Source of the DNA: Methylibium sp035476815
Lineage (GTDB): Bacteria > Pseudomonadota > Gammaproteobacteria > Burkholderiales > Burkholderiaceae_C
Length of the DNA: 64,000 nt
NCBI GenBank assembly: GCA_035476815.1
Contig: DATILD010000107.1
Location: 16,644-80,643 of the forward strand
Direction of reading: 5' to 3'
This document shows, piece by piece, positions 7,671 to 16,092 of this stretch. Within the stretch, counting starts at the first letter, position 1, and the number at the start of each line of letters is the position of its first letter. Both the position numbers and the translations under genes were made by a program. Under the pieces are notes generated by a model. That model had not been told where the DNA came from, ran no database searches, and saw nothing but the letters and a program-made list of their open reading frames with translations.

Positions 7671-9028
7671 GCGCCGCGCCCCCCGGCAAGAAGGTCTACG
7701 TCAAGACCTTCGGCTGCCAGATGAACGAGTACGACTCGGACAAGATGGTCGACGTGCTGCGCGCGGCCGAGGGCTACGAACCGACCAGCGACCCCGAGCA
7801 GGCCGACCTGATCCTGTTCAACACCTGCTCGGTGCGCGAGAAGGCGCAGGAGAAGGTGTTCTCCGACCTCGGCCGCTACAAGCACCTGAAGGCCAAGGGC
7901 GTGAAGATCGGCGTCGGCGGCTGCGTCGCCAGCCAGGAAGGCGCGGCGATCGTCGAGCGCGCGCCCTACGTGGACGTGGTGTTCGGCCCGCAGACCCTGC
8001 ACCGCCTGCCGCAGCTGCTGGCGCGGCGCGACGAACTGAAGCGACCGCAGGTCGACATCAGCTTCCCCGAGATCGAGAAGTTCGATCACCTGCCGCCGGC
8101 GCGCGTCGAGGGGCCGACCGCCTTCGTGTCGATCATGGAGGGCTGCTCGAAGTACTGTTCCTACTGCGTCGTGCCCTACACGCGCGGCGAGGAGGTCTCG
8201 CGGCCCTTCGACGACGTGCTGACCGAGGTCGCGGGCCTGGCCGACCAGGGCGTGAAGGAAGTGACGCTGCTGGGCCAGAACGTCAACGGCTACCGCGGCA
8301 CGATGGGTGACTCGGGCGAGATCGCCGATTTCGCGCTGCTGATCGAGTACGTGGCCGCGATCCCCGGCATCGCCCGCATCCGCTACACGACCAGCCACCC
8401 GCTGGAGTTCTCGCCGCGGCTGATCGAGGTCTACGGCCGCGTGCCGCAGCTCGTGAACCACCTGCACCTGCCGGTGCAGCATGGCAGCGATCGCATCCTG
8501 ATGGCGATGAAGCGCGGCTACACCGCACTCGAATACAAGTCCAAGGTGCGCGCGCTGCGCGCGATCCGGCCGGCCATCAGCCTGTCGACCGACTTCATCG
8601 TCGGCTTCCCCGGCGAGACCGCCGAGGACCACGCGAAGTCGATGCAGCTGATCGCCGACATCGGCTTCGACCACAGCTTCAGCTTCGTCTACAGCCCGCG
8701 CCCCGGCACGCCGGCGGCCGCGCTGCACGACGACACGCCGCAGGCCGAGAAGCTGGCGCGGCTGCAGCAGCTGCAGGCGGCGATCGAGGCCCACGGCCGC
8801 GCCATCAGCGAGCAGCGCGTCGGCACGCTGCAGCGCATCCTGGTCGAAGGGCCGTCGCGGCGCGACGCCAGCGAGCTGATGGGCCGCACCGAGTGCAACC
8901 GCATCGTCAACTTCGCCGGTCCGGCGCGGCTGATCGGGCAGATGATCGACGTGACGATCACCGAGGCCTATCCGCACTCGCTGCGCGGCGCGGTGTGCAC
9001 CACCGAGCGCGCGAGCGCCGCGGCCTGA
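7667..9028 (+). CDS. miaB: tRNA-2-methylthio-N6-dimethylallyladenosine synthase MiaB
   Basis: MiaB is a radical-SAM methylthiotransferase that modifies A37 of tRNAs reading UNN codons. The start is GTG 7667 in a GTGA overlap with the preceding gene, giving 453 residues. Domains in order: UPF0004 with the first cluster cysteines (FGCQMN, NTCSVR, GGC), radical SAM CSKYCSYC, and a C-terminal TRAM domain ending about residue 445. All six cluster cysteines are present. Confidence 0.97.
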   Translation: MSAAPPGKKVYVKTFGCQMNEYDSDKMVDVLRAAEGYEPTSDPEQADLILFNTCSVREKAQEKVFSDLGRYKHLKAKGVKIGVGGCVASQEGAAIVERAPYVDVVFGPQTLHRLPQLLARRDELKRPQVDISFPEIEKFDHLPPARVEGPTAFVSIMEGCSKYCSYCVVPYTRGEEVSRPFDDVLTEVAGLADQGVKEVTLLGQNVNGYRGTMGDSGEIADFALLIEYVAAIPGIARIRYTTSHPLEFSPRLIEVYGRVPQLVNHLHLPVQHGSDRILMAMKRGYTALEYKSKVRALRAIRPAISLSTDFIVGFPGETAEDHAKSMQLIADIGFDHSFSFVYSPRPGTPAAALHDDTPQAEKLARLQQLQAAIEAHGRAISEQRVGTLQRILVEGPSRRDASELMGRTECNRIVNFAGPARLIGQMIDVTITEAYPHSLRGAVCTTERASAAA

Positions 9029-9050
9029 GGGCCCCCTGAGCGCGGCGGCT

Positions 9051-9716
9051 TCAGCCGCCCAGCGCGCGCGCCACCGGCGCGTGCCAGACCGCCGCGCAAA
9101 AATGGCAGCCGCTGCCGGCCAGCACGAACAGGTGCCAGACGAAGTGCCCGTAGCGCAGCCGACCGTCGAGCAGGAAGAACACCAGCCCCGCCATGTAGGC
9201 ACCGGCCCCGGCCAGCAGCCAGGCCAGCCCGGCCGCCGAGACGCTGCGCAGCAGCGGGCCCAGCACCACCAGCCCCAGCCAGGCCAGGCTCAGGTACAGC
9301 ACGGTCGACAGCCAGGGGCTGCGCGGCCGCCGCAGCAACTTCAGCAGGATGCCGACCAGTGCCAGTCCCCAGACCGCGGCCAGCAGCGGCCGGCCGCTGG
9401 CCGGCGGCATCGGCCCGAGCATGAAGGGCGTGTAGCTGCCGGCGATGAACAGGAAGATCGCCGCATGGTCGAGGGTCTGGCACCAGCCCTTCAGCCGCCC
9501 TGGCGGCAGCGCATGGTAGAGCGCCGACGCGAAGTACAGCAGGATCATCGTCGCCGCGAACACCCCGACGCCGAAGCGGTGCAACTCAGGGCCGCGGCGC
9601 GCGACGAGGTCCAGCAGCACCGGCAGTGAGCCCAGCGCCAGCAGCAGCCCGAGTGCATGGCTCGCGGCGTTGGCGAATTCCTCGCCGCGGCTCTGCGGGC
9701 GGTCGACCGAGTCCAT
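9051..9716 (-). CDS. Hemolysin III / TrhA (PAQR-type) membrane protein
   Basis: The 221-residue product (ATG at 9716) has seven hydrophobic segments and the family landmarks: EEFANAASHALG near the N-terminus, the SALYH motif, DHAAIFLFIAGSYTPF and the C-terminal FVWHLFVLAGSGCHF. These carry the metal-binding Ser, His and Asp residues of the PAQR/TrhA superfamily. Members act in membrane energetics and fluidity homeostasis; the hemolysin name is historical. It lies downstream of the bioF relic and converges on miaB. Confidence 0.85.
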   Translation of the reverse strand: MDSVDRPQSRGEEFANAASHALGLLLALGSLPVLLDLVARRGPELHRFGVGVFAATMILLYFASALYHALPPGRLKGWCQTLDHAAIFLFIAGSYTPFMLGPMPPASGRPLLAAVWGLALVGILLKLLRRPRSPWLSTVLYLSLAWLGLVVLGPLLRSVSAAGLAWLLAGAGAYMAGLVFFLLDGRLRYGHFVWHLFVLAGSGCHFCAAVWHAPVARALGG

Positions 9717-9829
9717 GGTTGAACCCTCCGGGGCATCGGCCCGTCGTGGGGGCCGATGGACCGATTGTCGGAAGCGGCGCGCATCCGCGCGTGGCCGCGA
9801 CCCCCGCGATCCGGCTAGTTCAGATGGAG

Positions 9830-10045
9830 GGCAGCGCGCGCGCGCGGCGGCCGTGCGCACGAGCGCCGCGACCAGCCGCTCGACATCGGCCAGGCTGTGC
9901 GCGACCACAGCGAGATGCACCGTCGCGCCGACGCCGTACCGCGCGGCGCGGCGCGGCCTCGATCAGCGCCGGCTGGGTCGGTAGGCCGAGATCGTCGTTG
10001 CCGGCGAACGCGAGCCGCGAAGCTGGCCTCGCGGCCGGGCATCTC
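9830..10045 (-). pseudogene. bioF: bioF relic (8-amino-7-oxononanoate synthase), internally deleted
   Basis: On the minus strand two pieces of BioF remain. The first, RLAFAGNDDLGLPTQPALIEAA, matches the N-terminal FCSNDYLGLANHPALIEAA region and reaches RYGVGA, the start of the AARYGVGAGASHL motif, but only after a one-base frame change at about 9940. It then jumps directly to HLAVVAHSLADVERLVAAL, which fits the BioF C-terminus (RISLSAAHSxADVxxLVAAL). About 270 central codons, including the PLP lysine, are gone. The relic sits directly downstream of bioD, the place an intact bioF could occupy. Confidence 0.65.
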
Positions 10046-10055
10046 TCAAGGAAGC

Positions 10056-10118
10056 GCCGGGCCGCCCCAAGTTTCCTGACCCCCGCGGGGGGCTGGGCGC
10101 AGCCCGGCCCTGGGGCGC
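10056..10118 (+). repeat. GC-rich intergenic repeat, copy 1
   Basis: This stretch begins GCCGGGCCGCCCCAAG and contains CCCCGCGGGGGGCTGGGCGCAGCCCGG. An inverted copy with a few changes is at 17757-17824, and the leading 16 bases recur in the ubiX leader. It has dyad symmetry (GGGCTGGGCGCAGCCC) and lies between the bioF relic and bioD. Confidence 0.6.
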
Positions 10119-10145
10119 GGCGAAGCCGCACGGGGGTGGTTCATT

Positions 10146-10817
10146 TCAGTCGGGCAGGCGCAGCGCGAGGTCGGCCGCGCGGGCCGCCGGGTCCCAGGGA
10201 AAGTCGCCGAGCAGCGGCGCCGGCAGCTGCGCGCACAGGTAGTCGACATTGGCCTGCTGCTCCGGCATCGCCGGGTCGAGCCGGCTCGCGATCCAGCCGG
10301 CCAGCGGCAGGCCGCGCGCGGCGATCGCATCGCGCGTCAGCAGCGCATGGTTCAGGCAGCCGAGCCGCAAGCCCACGACCAGGATCACCGGCAGGCCCAG
10401 CGCGGCCGCGAGGTCGGCGCCGGTGTGGCGCGGCGACAGCGGCACCAGGAAGCCGCCCGCCCCCTCGACCACCACCGCATCGACCTGCTGGGCCAGCGCG
10501 CGGTAGGCCTGGGCGATGCGGTCGATGTCGATGGGCTGCCCGGCGCGCAGCGCCGCGATGTGCGGGCTCATCGGGTCGGGCAGCAGCACCGGGTTGTCGA
10601 GCGTCGCCGGCACCGCGAAGCTGCTCGCGGCGCGCAGCGCCAGCACGTCCTCGTTCTGCGGCCGACCGTCCGCATCCGGCTCGGCCCCGGCCGCCACCGG
10701 CTTCATGCCGACGCAGCGGCTGTACCTCGCCCGCAGCGCATGCAGCAGCGCGCAGCTCGCACGGGTCTTGCCGACGCCGGTGTCGGTCCCGGTGACGAAC
10801 CAGCCCTTGGCGCTCAT
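10146..10817 (-). CDS. bioD: Dethiobiotin synthetase BioD
   Basis: BioD closes the ureido ring of dethiobiotin using ATP and CO2. The 223-residue product starts MSAKGWFVTGTDTGVGKT with the P-loop GTDTGVGKT (about 9-17), has the substrate Lys in VGMKPVAAG, and the VVEGAGGFLVPL motif. It follows bioA on the same strand after a 109-base gap holding GC-rich repeat sequence. It catalyses the step after BioA in the same pathway. Confidence 0.95.
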   Translation of the reverse strand: MSAKGWFVTGTDTGVGKTRASCALLHALRARYSRCVGMKPVAAGAEPDADGRPQNEDVLALRAASSFAVPATLDNPVLLPDPMSPHIAALRAGQPIDIDRIAQAYRALAQQVDAVVVEGAGGFLVPLSPRHTGADLAAALGLPVILVVGLRLGCLNHALLTRDAIAARGLPLAGWIASRLDPAMPEQQANVDYLCAQLPAPLLGDFPWDPAARAADLALRLPD

Positions 10818-10926
10818 GACAGCCCCTCGTCCGACGGGTACGTCGGCCGATCCCCCGGGGGGATGCGGGCCGGCTTGGGAGCGGCCCGGCGCTCGGCCCG
10901 CCGAAGACGCGTCGACACAGGGCGCC

Positions 10927-12249
10927 TCATCGGAGCGCAGCCTCCAGCGCCCGCAGCGCACCGTCTGCCAGCTGCTCCAACGCCTCGTCATCGAGCACAT
11001 ACGGCGGCATGAAGTACAGCGTGTCGCCGATCGGCCGCAGCAGCAGGCCCTGCTCGCGCGCGGCCAGGTGGTAGGTGCCGGCAAAGTCCGGCGGCACGGC
11101 GTCGATGTCGAAGGCCCACAGCATGCCGAGCTGGCGCACGGCGCGCACCCGCGGATGGCGCGCCAGCGGCTCGCACAGCGCGGTGAGCCGCGCCGCGGTG
11201 ACGCGGTTGCGCTCGAGCACCGGCTCGCGCTCGAACAGATCCAGCACCGCCAGCGCCGCGCGACAGGCCAGCGGGTTGCCGGTGTAGGAGTGCGAGTGCA
11301 GGAAGCCGCGCGCGGCGCTGTCGTCCCAGAACGCCGCATAGACCGCGTCGGTCGTCAGCACCGCCGACAGCGGCAGCGTGCCGCCGGTCAGTCCCTTGCT
11401 CAGGCAGATGAAGTCCGGGCGCGCGTGAGCCTCACCGTTCTCGGCCTGCTGGTGCGCGAACATAGTGCCGCTGCGGCCGAAGCCGACCGCGATCTCGTCG
11501 CAGATCAGGTGCACCTGATAGCGGTCGCACAGCGCACGGGCCAGGCGCAGGTACTCGGGGTCGTGCATGCCGAAGCCGGCGGCGCACTGCACCAGCGGCT
11601 CGACGATCAGCGCGGCGGTGCGCTGGTGGTGGGCCTCGAGGTAGGTCGCCAGCGCGGCCGCCGCACGGCGGGCGCAGGCCACGGCGTCCTCGCCCGGCTG
11701 CGCATACCGCGTGTCGGGCGTCGGCAGCGCCGCGCTCAGCCGCAGCAGCGGCCCGTAGGCCTCGCGGAACAGCGGGATGTCGGTGACCGACAGCGCGCCC
11801 ACCGTCTCGCCGTGGTAGCCGCCGGCCAGGCCGACGAACTCGCACTTCCCGGCGTGGCCGGCGTTGCGCCAGGCATGCGCGCTCATCTTCAGCGCGATCT
11901 CGGTGGCCGAGGCGCCGTCGCTGGCATAGAAGGCGTGGCCGAGACCGGTGAGCGCGCCGAGCCGCTCGGACAGCCGCACCACCGGCTCGTGCGTCAGCCC
12001 GGCGAGCATCACGTGGTCCAGCGTGTCGAGCTGATCGGCGATCGCCGCCTTCAGCTGCGGATGGCCATGGCCGAACAGGTTGACCCACCAGGAGCTGATC
12101 GCGTCGAGGTGGCGCCGGCCCTCGGTGTCGAACAGCCACGGCCCTTCAGCGCGCGCGATCGCGAGCAGCGGCTCGCGCTCGTGCCGCTTCATCTGCGTGC
12201 AGGGGTGCCAGACGGCGCGCAGGCTGCGCGCGGCGAGATCGTCGGTCAC
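10927..12249 (-). CDS. bioA: Adenosylmethionine-8-amino-7-oxononanoate aminotransferase BioA
   Basis: BioA transaminates KAPA to DAPA with SAM as amino donor. The GTG start at 12249 overlaps the queD stop (GTGA), giving 440 residues. Visible: WHPCTQM near the N-terminus, ISSWWVNLFGHGHP, the PLP-phosphate loop SDGASATEIALKM, DEIAVGFGRSG with the PLP-ring Asp, and the Schiff-base lysine in CLSKGLTGG. It is coupled to the queuosine genes upstream and followed by bioD and the bioF relic. Confidence 0.96.
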   Translation of the reverse strand: MTDDLAARSLRAVWHPCTQMKRHEREPLLAIARAEGPWLFDTEGRRHLDAISSWWVNLFGHGHPQLKAAIADQLDTLDHVMLAGLTHEPVVRLSERLGALTGLGHAFYASDGASATEIALKMSAHAWRNAGHAGKCEFVGLAGGYHGETVGALSVTDIPLFREAYGPLLRLSAALPTPDTRYAQPGEDAVACARRAAAALATYLEAHHQRTAALIVEPLVQCAAGFGMHDPEYLRLARALCDRYQVHLICDEIAVGFGRSGTMFAHQQAENGEAHARPDFICLSKGLTGGTLPLSAVLTTDAVYAAFWDDSAARGFLHSHSYTGNPLACRAALAVLDLFEREPVLERNRVTAARLTALCEPLARHPRVRAVRQLGMLWAFDIDAVPPDFAGTYHLAAREQGLLLRPIGDTLYFMPPYVLDDEALEQLADGALRALEAALR

Positions 12250-12614
12250 GGGCAGTAGACGCAGCGGTCGCCGCTGCTCTTGCGCTCGACGCTCACCTCG
12301 GCCACCTGCGGCACCGCCGCCACCATGTGGCGGTGGATGAAGACGCACAGGTTCTCCAGCGTCGGCGTGCCGAGGTCCGGCACCTCGTCGAGGAAATGAT
12401 GGTCGAGCCGCTCGCGCACCGCGGCGATCGCGGCGCGCAGCACCACCAGGTCGACCACCATGCCGTTCGCGGCGTCGGCCTCGCCGCGCACCGTGACACG
12501 GGCGGTGTAGGTGTGGCCGTGCACGCGGCGGCTGCCGTCGGCCTCGTTGCGCTCGACCTGGCGCTTGAGCGTGTGCGCCGATTCGAAATAGAAGGACTGG
12601 CTGAGTTCGTACAT
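12246..12614 (-). CDS. queD: QueD-like 6-carboxytetrahydropterin synthase lacking the usual Cys
   Basis: The 122-residue protein has the T-fold of the QueD/PTPS family: ESAHTL, RRVHGHTY (zinc histidines), VVDLVVLRAAI, LDHHFLDEVP and PTLENLC. It would make 6-carboxytetrahydropterin from dihydroneopterin triphosphate in queuosine synthesis. The cysteine that normally precedes HGH (CxxxHGH, catalytic in E. coli QueD) is absent; the stretch reads NEADGSRRVHGH. Neighbouring queE supports the queuosine role, but the chemistry or substrate may differ. It overlaps bioA by four bases. Confidence 0.85.
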   Translation of the reverse strand: MYELSQSFYFESAHTLKRQVERNEADGSRRVHGHTYTARVTVRGEADAANGMVVDLVVLRAAIAAVRERLDHHFLDEVPDLGTPTLENLCVFIHRHMVAAVPQVAEVSVERKSSGDRCVYCP

Positions 12615-12626
12615 GAGGCGTCGGCC

Positions 12627-13262
12627 CTATCGAATGCCGAGCAGCTTGTGGGTCTGCAGGCTGAGCTGCCAGCGCGGGTGCTCGAGGCACCAGCGCACGG
12701 CCCACTCGGTGTTGGCGGCGAGTTGCGGACCGTCCATCGGCTGGACGCGGCGCTGGCGGAAATCGAGCGCTTCGAGCGCGCCGAGGTCGATGCCCTCCTG
12801 CGGCACCACCACCTTGAGTTCATCGCCGCGCGTCTGCAGCAGCGGCGCGCCGGCCTTGGGGCTGACGCACAGCCAGTCGATGCCGGCCGGCGCGGCGACC
12901 GTGCCGTTGGTCTCGACCGCGACCTCGAAGCCCTGGGCGTGCAGCGCGTCGAGCAGCGCCGCATCGACCTGCAGCAGCGGCTCGCCGCCGGTCAGCACGA
13001 CGAAGCGCCGGCCGCCGCCGCCGGCGGGCCAGTGCGATGCCACCGCCGAGGCCAGGGCCTCGGCGATCGTGAACTTGCCGCCGCCGCTGCCATCGGTGCC
13101 GACGAACTCGGTGTCGCAAAAGCGGCAGACGGCGTTCGCGCGGTCTTCCTCGCGGCCGCTCCACAGGTTGCAGCCGGCGAAGCGGCAGAACACCGCGGGC
13201 CGGCCGGCCTGGCCGCCCTCGCCCTGCAGCGTGTAGAAGATCTCCTTGACCGAGTAGGTCAT
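12627..13262 (-). CDS. queE: 7-carboxy-7-deazaguanine synthase QueE
   Basis: QueE is a radical-SAM enzyme converting 6-carboxytetrahydropterin to 7-carboxy-7-deazaguanine. The 211-residue product shows the N-terminal YTLQGEG substrate motif and the expanded cluster motif seen in Burkholderia QueE (CRFAGCNLW followed by a 14-residue insert and CRFC). GGEPLLQ is the radical-SAM GGE motif. The ATG at 13262 overlaps the stop of the preceding membrane-protein gene (ATGA), and queD follows 12 bases later. Confidence 0.95.
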   Translation of the reverse strand: MTYSVKEIFYTLQGEGGQAGRPAVFCRFAGCNLWSGREEDRANAVCRFCDTEFVGTDGSGGGKFTIAEALASAVASHWPAGGGGRRFVVLTGGEPLLQVDAALLDALHAQGFEVAVETNGTVAAPAGIDWLCVSPKAGAPLLQTRGDELKVVVPQEGIDLGALEALDFRQRRVQPMDGPQLAANTEWAVRWCLEHPRWQLSLQTHKLLGIR

Positions 13263-13534
13263 CTGCGCCCCCAACCGGCCCAGCCCAGCGACGCCGCGCA
13301 GGCCAGCACCATCGCTCCGTAGGTCGCCATCGCGCCGTCACGGCCCGTCACGACCAGCCCGCCGACCAGCGCGACCAGCGCGCCGCCGCTGGCCCAACCG
13401 GCCAGCCGCAGCCACGGCACCGGCCTCAGCATCCGGAACCACAGCAGTTTGGCCAAGGCCGCGGCGATGCCGCCCAGCAGCAGCGCAGGCAGCACGAAGT
13501 TGGCGAGGTGGAGCAGGGCGTCGAGCGCGGACAT
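13259..13534 (-). CDS. Small membrane protein upstream of queE
   Basis: A 91-residue product starting MSALDALLHLANFVLPALLLGG, with three hydrophobic segments filling most of its length. It overlaps queE by four bases and is the first gene of the queE-queD-bioA-bioD run. Function unknown. It lies divergent from hemA with a 90-base shared upstream region. Confidence 0.7.
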   Translation of the reverse strand: MSALDALLHLANFVLPALLLGGIAAALAKLLWFRMLRPVPWLRLAGWASGGALVALVGGLVVTGRDGAMATYGAMVLACAASLGWAGWGRR

Positions 13535-13612
13535 GGGCGGGAGTGCCGGCCCGGTAGGCGGCCCATCGAGGCGCTTGCGGCGGGGGGCTGGGTGCCGGAG
13601 GAGCCTCAATTT

Positions 13613-13618
13613 TATAAT
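13613..13618 (+). promoter_or_regulatory. Perfect -10 box directly before hemA
   Basis: TATAAT at 13613-13618 ends seven bases before the hemA ATG (13625). With the usual 6-7 base gap, transcription would start on or next to the initiation codon, giving a leaderless or nearly leaderless mRNA. No good -35 hexamer is visible at the right spacing, so the strength is uncertain. Confidence 0.45.
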
Positions 13619-13624
13619 GTGCAC

Positions 13625-14932
13625 ATGTCGGTGTTCACGCTGGGTCTGAACCACACGACCGCGCCCCTGGACCTGCGCGGTCGTTTTGCGTTCAACCTGG
13701 AACAGTTGGGCCCGACGCTGCAGACCTTCCGCCAGGGTTTCGCCGGGGCCGCCAAGGCCGACGCCGGCCCCGAGGCGGCCATCCTGTCGACCTGCAACCG
13801 CACCGAGCTCTATTGCGCCGCCGAGCCGCAGCTGGTGCGCCCGGCGATGGAATGGCTGGCGCGTGTCGGCGGCGTCGGCACCGACACGCTGACCCACCAC
13901 ACCTATGTGCTCGAGGGCGGCGAGGCCGCCCGCCACGCCTTCCGCGTGGCCAGCGGGCTCGATTCGATGGTGCTCGGCGAGGCGCAGATCCTCGGCCAGA
14001 TGAAGCAGGCGGTGCGCGAGGCCGACACCGCCGGGACGCTGGGCCGCACGCTGCACCAGCTGTTCCAGCGCAGCTTCTCGGTGGCCAAGGAGGTGCGCAG
14101 CTCGACCGAGATCGGCGCGCACTCGATCAGCATGGCCGCGGCGTCGGTGCGGCTGGCGGGCCAGCTGTTCGAGGACCTGCGCGCGATCCGCGTGCTGTTC
14201 GTCGGCGCCGGCGAGATGATCGAGCTGGCCGCGACCCACTTCGCCGCCAAGCAGCCGGCCGGCATGGCGGTGGCCAACCGCACGCTCGAGCGCGGCGAGG
14301 CGCTGGGCCGGCGCTTCGGCGCCGAGGCGATGCGCTTGGCCGACCTGCCGGGCCGGCTGCACGAGTTCGACGCGGTGGTGTCGTGCACCGCGAGCACGCT
14401 GCCGCTGATCGGCCTGGGTGCGGTCGAGCGGGCGCTGAAGGCGCGCAAGCACCGGCCGATGTTCATGGTCGACCTGGCGGTGCCGCGCGACATCGAGCCC
14501 GAGGTTGCGCGGCTCGACGACATCTACCTCTACACCGTCGACGACCTGTCGGCGATCGTGCAGACCGGCGGCGAGAAGCGCCAGGCCGCCGTGGCGCAGG
14601 CCGAGGCCATCATCGACAGCGGCGTGCAGAGCTTCGTGCGCTGGCTGGGCCAGCGCGCCTCGGTACCGCTGATCCAGGCCCTCAACGCCCAGGCCGACGA
14701 CTGGCGCGCGGTCGAGATCGGCCGCGCCCAGAAGCTGCTGGCGCGCGGCGAGAGCGTCGACGCGGTGCTCGAGGCCCTGTCCAAAGGACTGACGCAGAAG
14801 ATGCTGCACGGCACGATGGCAGAGCTACAGAGCGCGCCGGCCGAGCAGCGGGCCCAGCTGGCGGGCGTGGTGTCGCGGCTGTTCCTGCGCGGTTCAGCGC
14901 CGGGCGGCGAGCCTTCGGGCGAACCTCACTAG
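13625..14932 (+). CDS. hemA: Glutamyl-tRNA reductase HemA
   Basis: GluTR reduces glutamyl-tRNA to glutamate-1-semialdehyde, the first step of C5 haem synthesis. The 435-residue product has GLNHTTAPLDLR, the catalytic Cys in LSTCNRTELY (C57), the LGEAQILGQMK motif, the NADPH-binding GAGEMIELA and the C-terminal dimerisation helices. No Shine-Dalgarno sits at normal distance, in line with the -10 box just upstream. prfA and prmC follow. Confidence 0.96.
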   Translation: MSVFTLGLNHTTAPLDLRGRFAFNLEQLGPTLQTFRQGFAGAAKADAGPEAAILSTCNRTELYCAAEPQLVRPAMEWLARVGGVGTDTLTHHTYVLEGGEAARHAFRVASGLDSMVLGEAQILGQMKQAVREADTAGTLGRTLHQLFQRSFSVAKEVRSSTEIGAHSISMAAASVRLAGQLFEDLRAIRVLFVGAGEMIELAATHFAAKQPAGMAVANRTLERGEALGRRFGAEAMRLADLPGRLHEFDAVVSCTASTLPLIGLGAVERALKARKHRPMFMVDLAVPRDIEPEVARLDDIYLYTVDDLSAIVQTGGEKRQAAVAQAEAIIDSGVQSFVRWLGQRASVPLIQALNAQADDWRAVEIGRAQKLLARGESVDAVLEALSKGLTQKMLHGTMAELQSAPAEQRAQLAGVVSRLFLRGSAPGGEPSGEPH

Positions 14933-14997
14933 CGACGCGGCCCACCGCGCGGCGCGCCTGCGCCGCGCCCGCCCGTCCGCACCGCCCTGCCTGCCCG

Positions 14998-16092
14998 ATG
15001 AAACCCGCCCTGCGCCAGCAGCTCGACCGTTACGCCCGCCGCCTGGCCGAGCTCGACTCGCTGCTGGCCGATCCGGCGGTGATGAAGGACGGCAACGCCT
15101 TCCGCACGCTGAGCCGCGAGCACACCGAGGTGGCGGGTGTCGTCGAGCGCCAGCGCGCCCATGCGCGGCGCGAACGCGACCTCGCCGCCGCGCAGGACCT
15201 GTACAGCGACCCGGAGATGGCCGAGCTGGCCGCCGAGGAGAGCGCGGCCGCCACCGCCGACCTCGAGCGCCTCGAGGCCGAGCTGCAGCGCCTGCTGCTG
15301 CCGCGCGACCCCGACGAGGCCCGCGCCGCCTACCTCGAGATCCGCGCCGGCACCGGCGGCGAGGAGTCGGCGCTGTTCGCCGCCGACCTGCTGCGCATGT
15401 ACACCCGCTACGCCGACCGGCGCGGCTGGAAGGTCGAGCTGATCAGCGAGAGCGCGAGCGACCTCGGCGGCTACAAGGAGGTCGTGCTCCATCTCGGCTC
15501 GCCCGGCGGCGAGCCGGTCTACGGCGCGCTGCGCTACGAGTCCGGCGGCCACCGTGTGCAGCGCGTGCCGGCCACCGAGGCCCAGGGCCGCATCCACACC
15601 AGCGCCTGCACGGTGGCGGTGTTGCCCGAGGCCGACGCGGCCGCCGAGGTCACGCTGAACCCGGCCGAGCTGCGCATCGACACCTTCCGCGCCAGCGGCG
15701 CCGGCGGCCAGCACATCAACAAGACCGACTCGGCGGTGCGCGTCACCCACCTGCCGACCGGGCTGGTGGCCGAATGCCAGGACGACCGCTCGCAGCACCG
15801 CAACAAGGCCAAGGCGCTGGCGGTGCTGGCCGCGCGGCTGCGCGACCGCGAACGCATCGAGCGCGAGGCCAAGGCCGCCGCGACCCGCAAGAGCCTGATC
15901 GGCAGCGGCGACCGCAGCGACCGCATCCGCACCTACAACTTCCCGCAGGGCCGGCTGACCGATCACCGGATCAACCTGACGCTGTACCAGCTCGGCGCGA
16001 TCATGGACGGCGATCTGGCGCCCGTGGTTCAGGCGCTGCAGGCCGCGCGCGAGGCCGAACTGCTGGCGGAGATGGAGATCGGCGACGCATGA
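14998..16092 (+). CDS. prfA: Peptide chain release factor 1
   Basis: RF1 terminates translation at UAA and UAG. The 364-residue product carries the coiled N-terminal domain, the EIRAGTGGEES motif and the peptidyl-tRNA hydrolysis motif GGQ in SGAGGQHINKTDSAVR. The Gln of GGQ is the expected target of PrmC, encoded next with an ATGA overlap. Normal length, start at ATG 14998. Confidence 0.97.
   Translation: MKPALRQQLDRYARRLAELDSLLADPAVMKDGNAFRTLSREHTEVAGVVERQRAHARRERDLAAAQDLYSDPEMAELAAEESAAATADLERLEAELQRLLLPRDPDEARAAYLEIRAGTGGEESALFAADLLRMYTRYADRRGWKVELISESASDLGGYKEVVLHLGSPGGEPVYGALRYESGGHRVQRVPATEAQGRIHTSACTVAVLPEADAAAEVTLNPAELRIDTFRASGAGGQHINKTDSAVRVTHLPTGLVAECQDDRSQHRNKAKALAVLAARLRDRERIEREAKAAATRKSLIGSGDRSDRIRTYNFPQGRLTDHRINLTLYQLGAIMDGDLAPVVQALQAAREAELLAEMEIGDA

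Noticed and set aside
10818..10926. A small gene between bioA and bioD
   Set aside because: The 109 bases are GC-rich repeat-like sequence (CCCCCGGGGGG, GCCGGCTTGGGAGCGGCCCGG) with no ribosome site or protein-like frame.
13601..13624. GGAGGAG at 13597-13603 as the hemA ribosome site
   Set aside because: It is more than 20 bases from the ATG, too far for normal initiation, although an in-frame GTG at 13619 would be closer.
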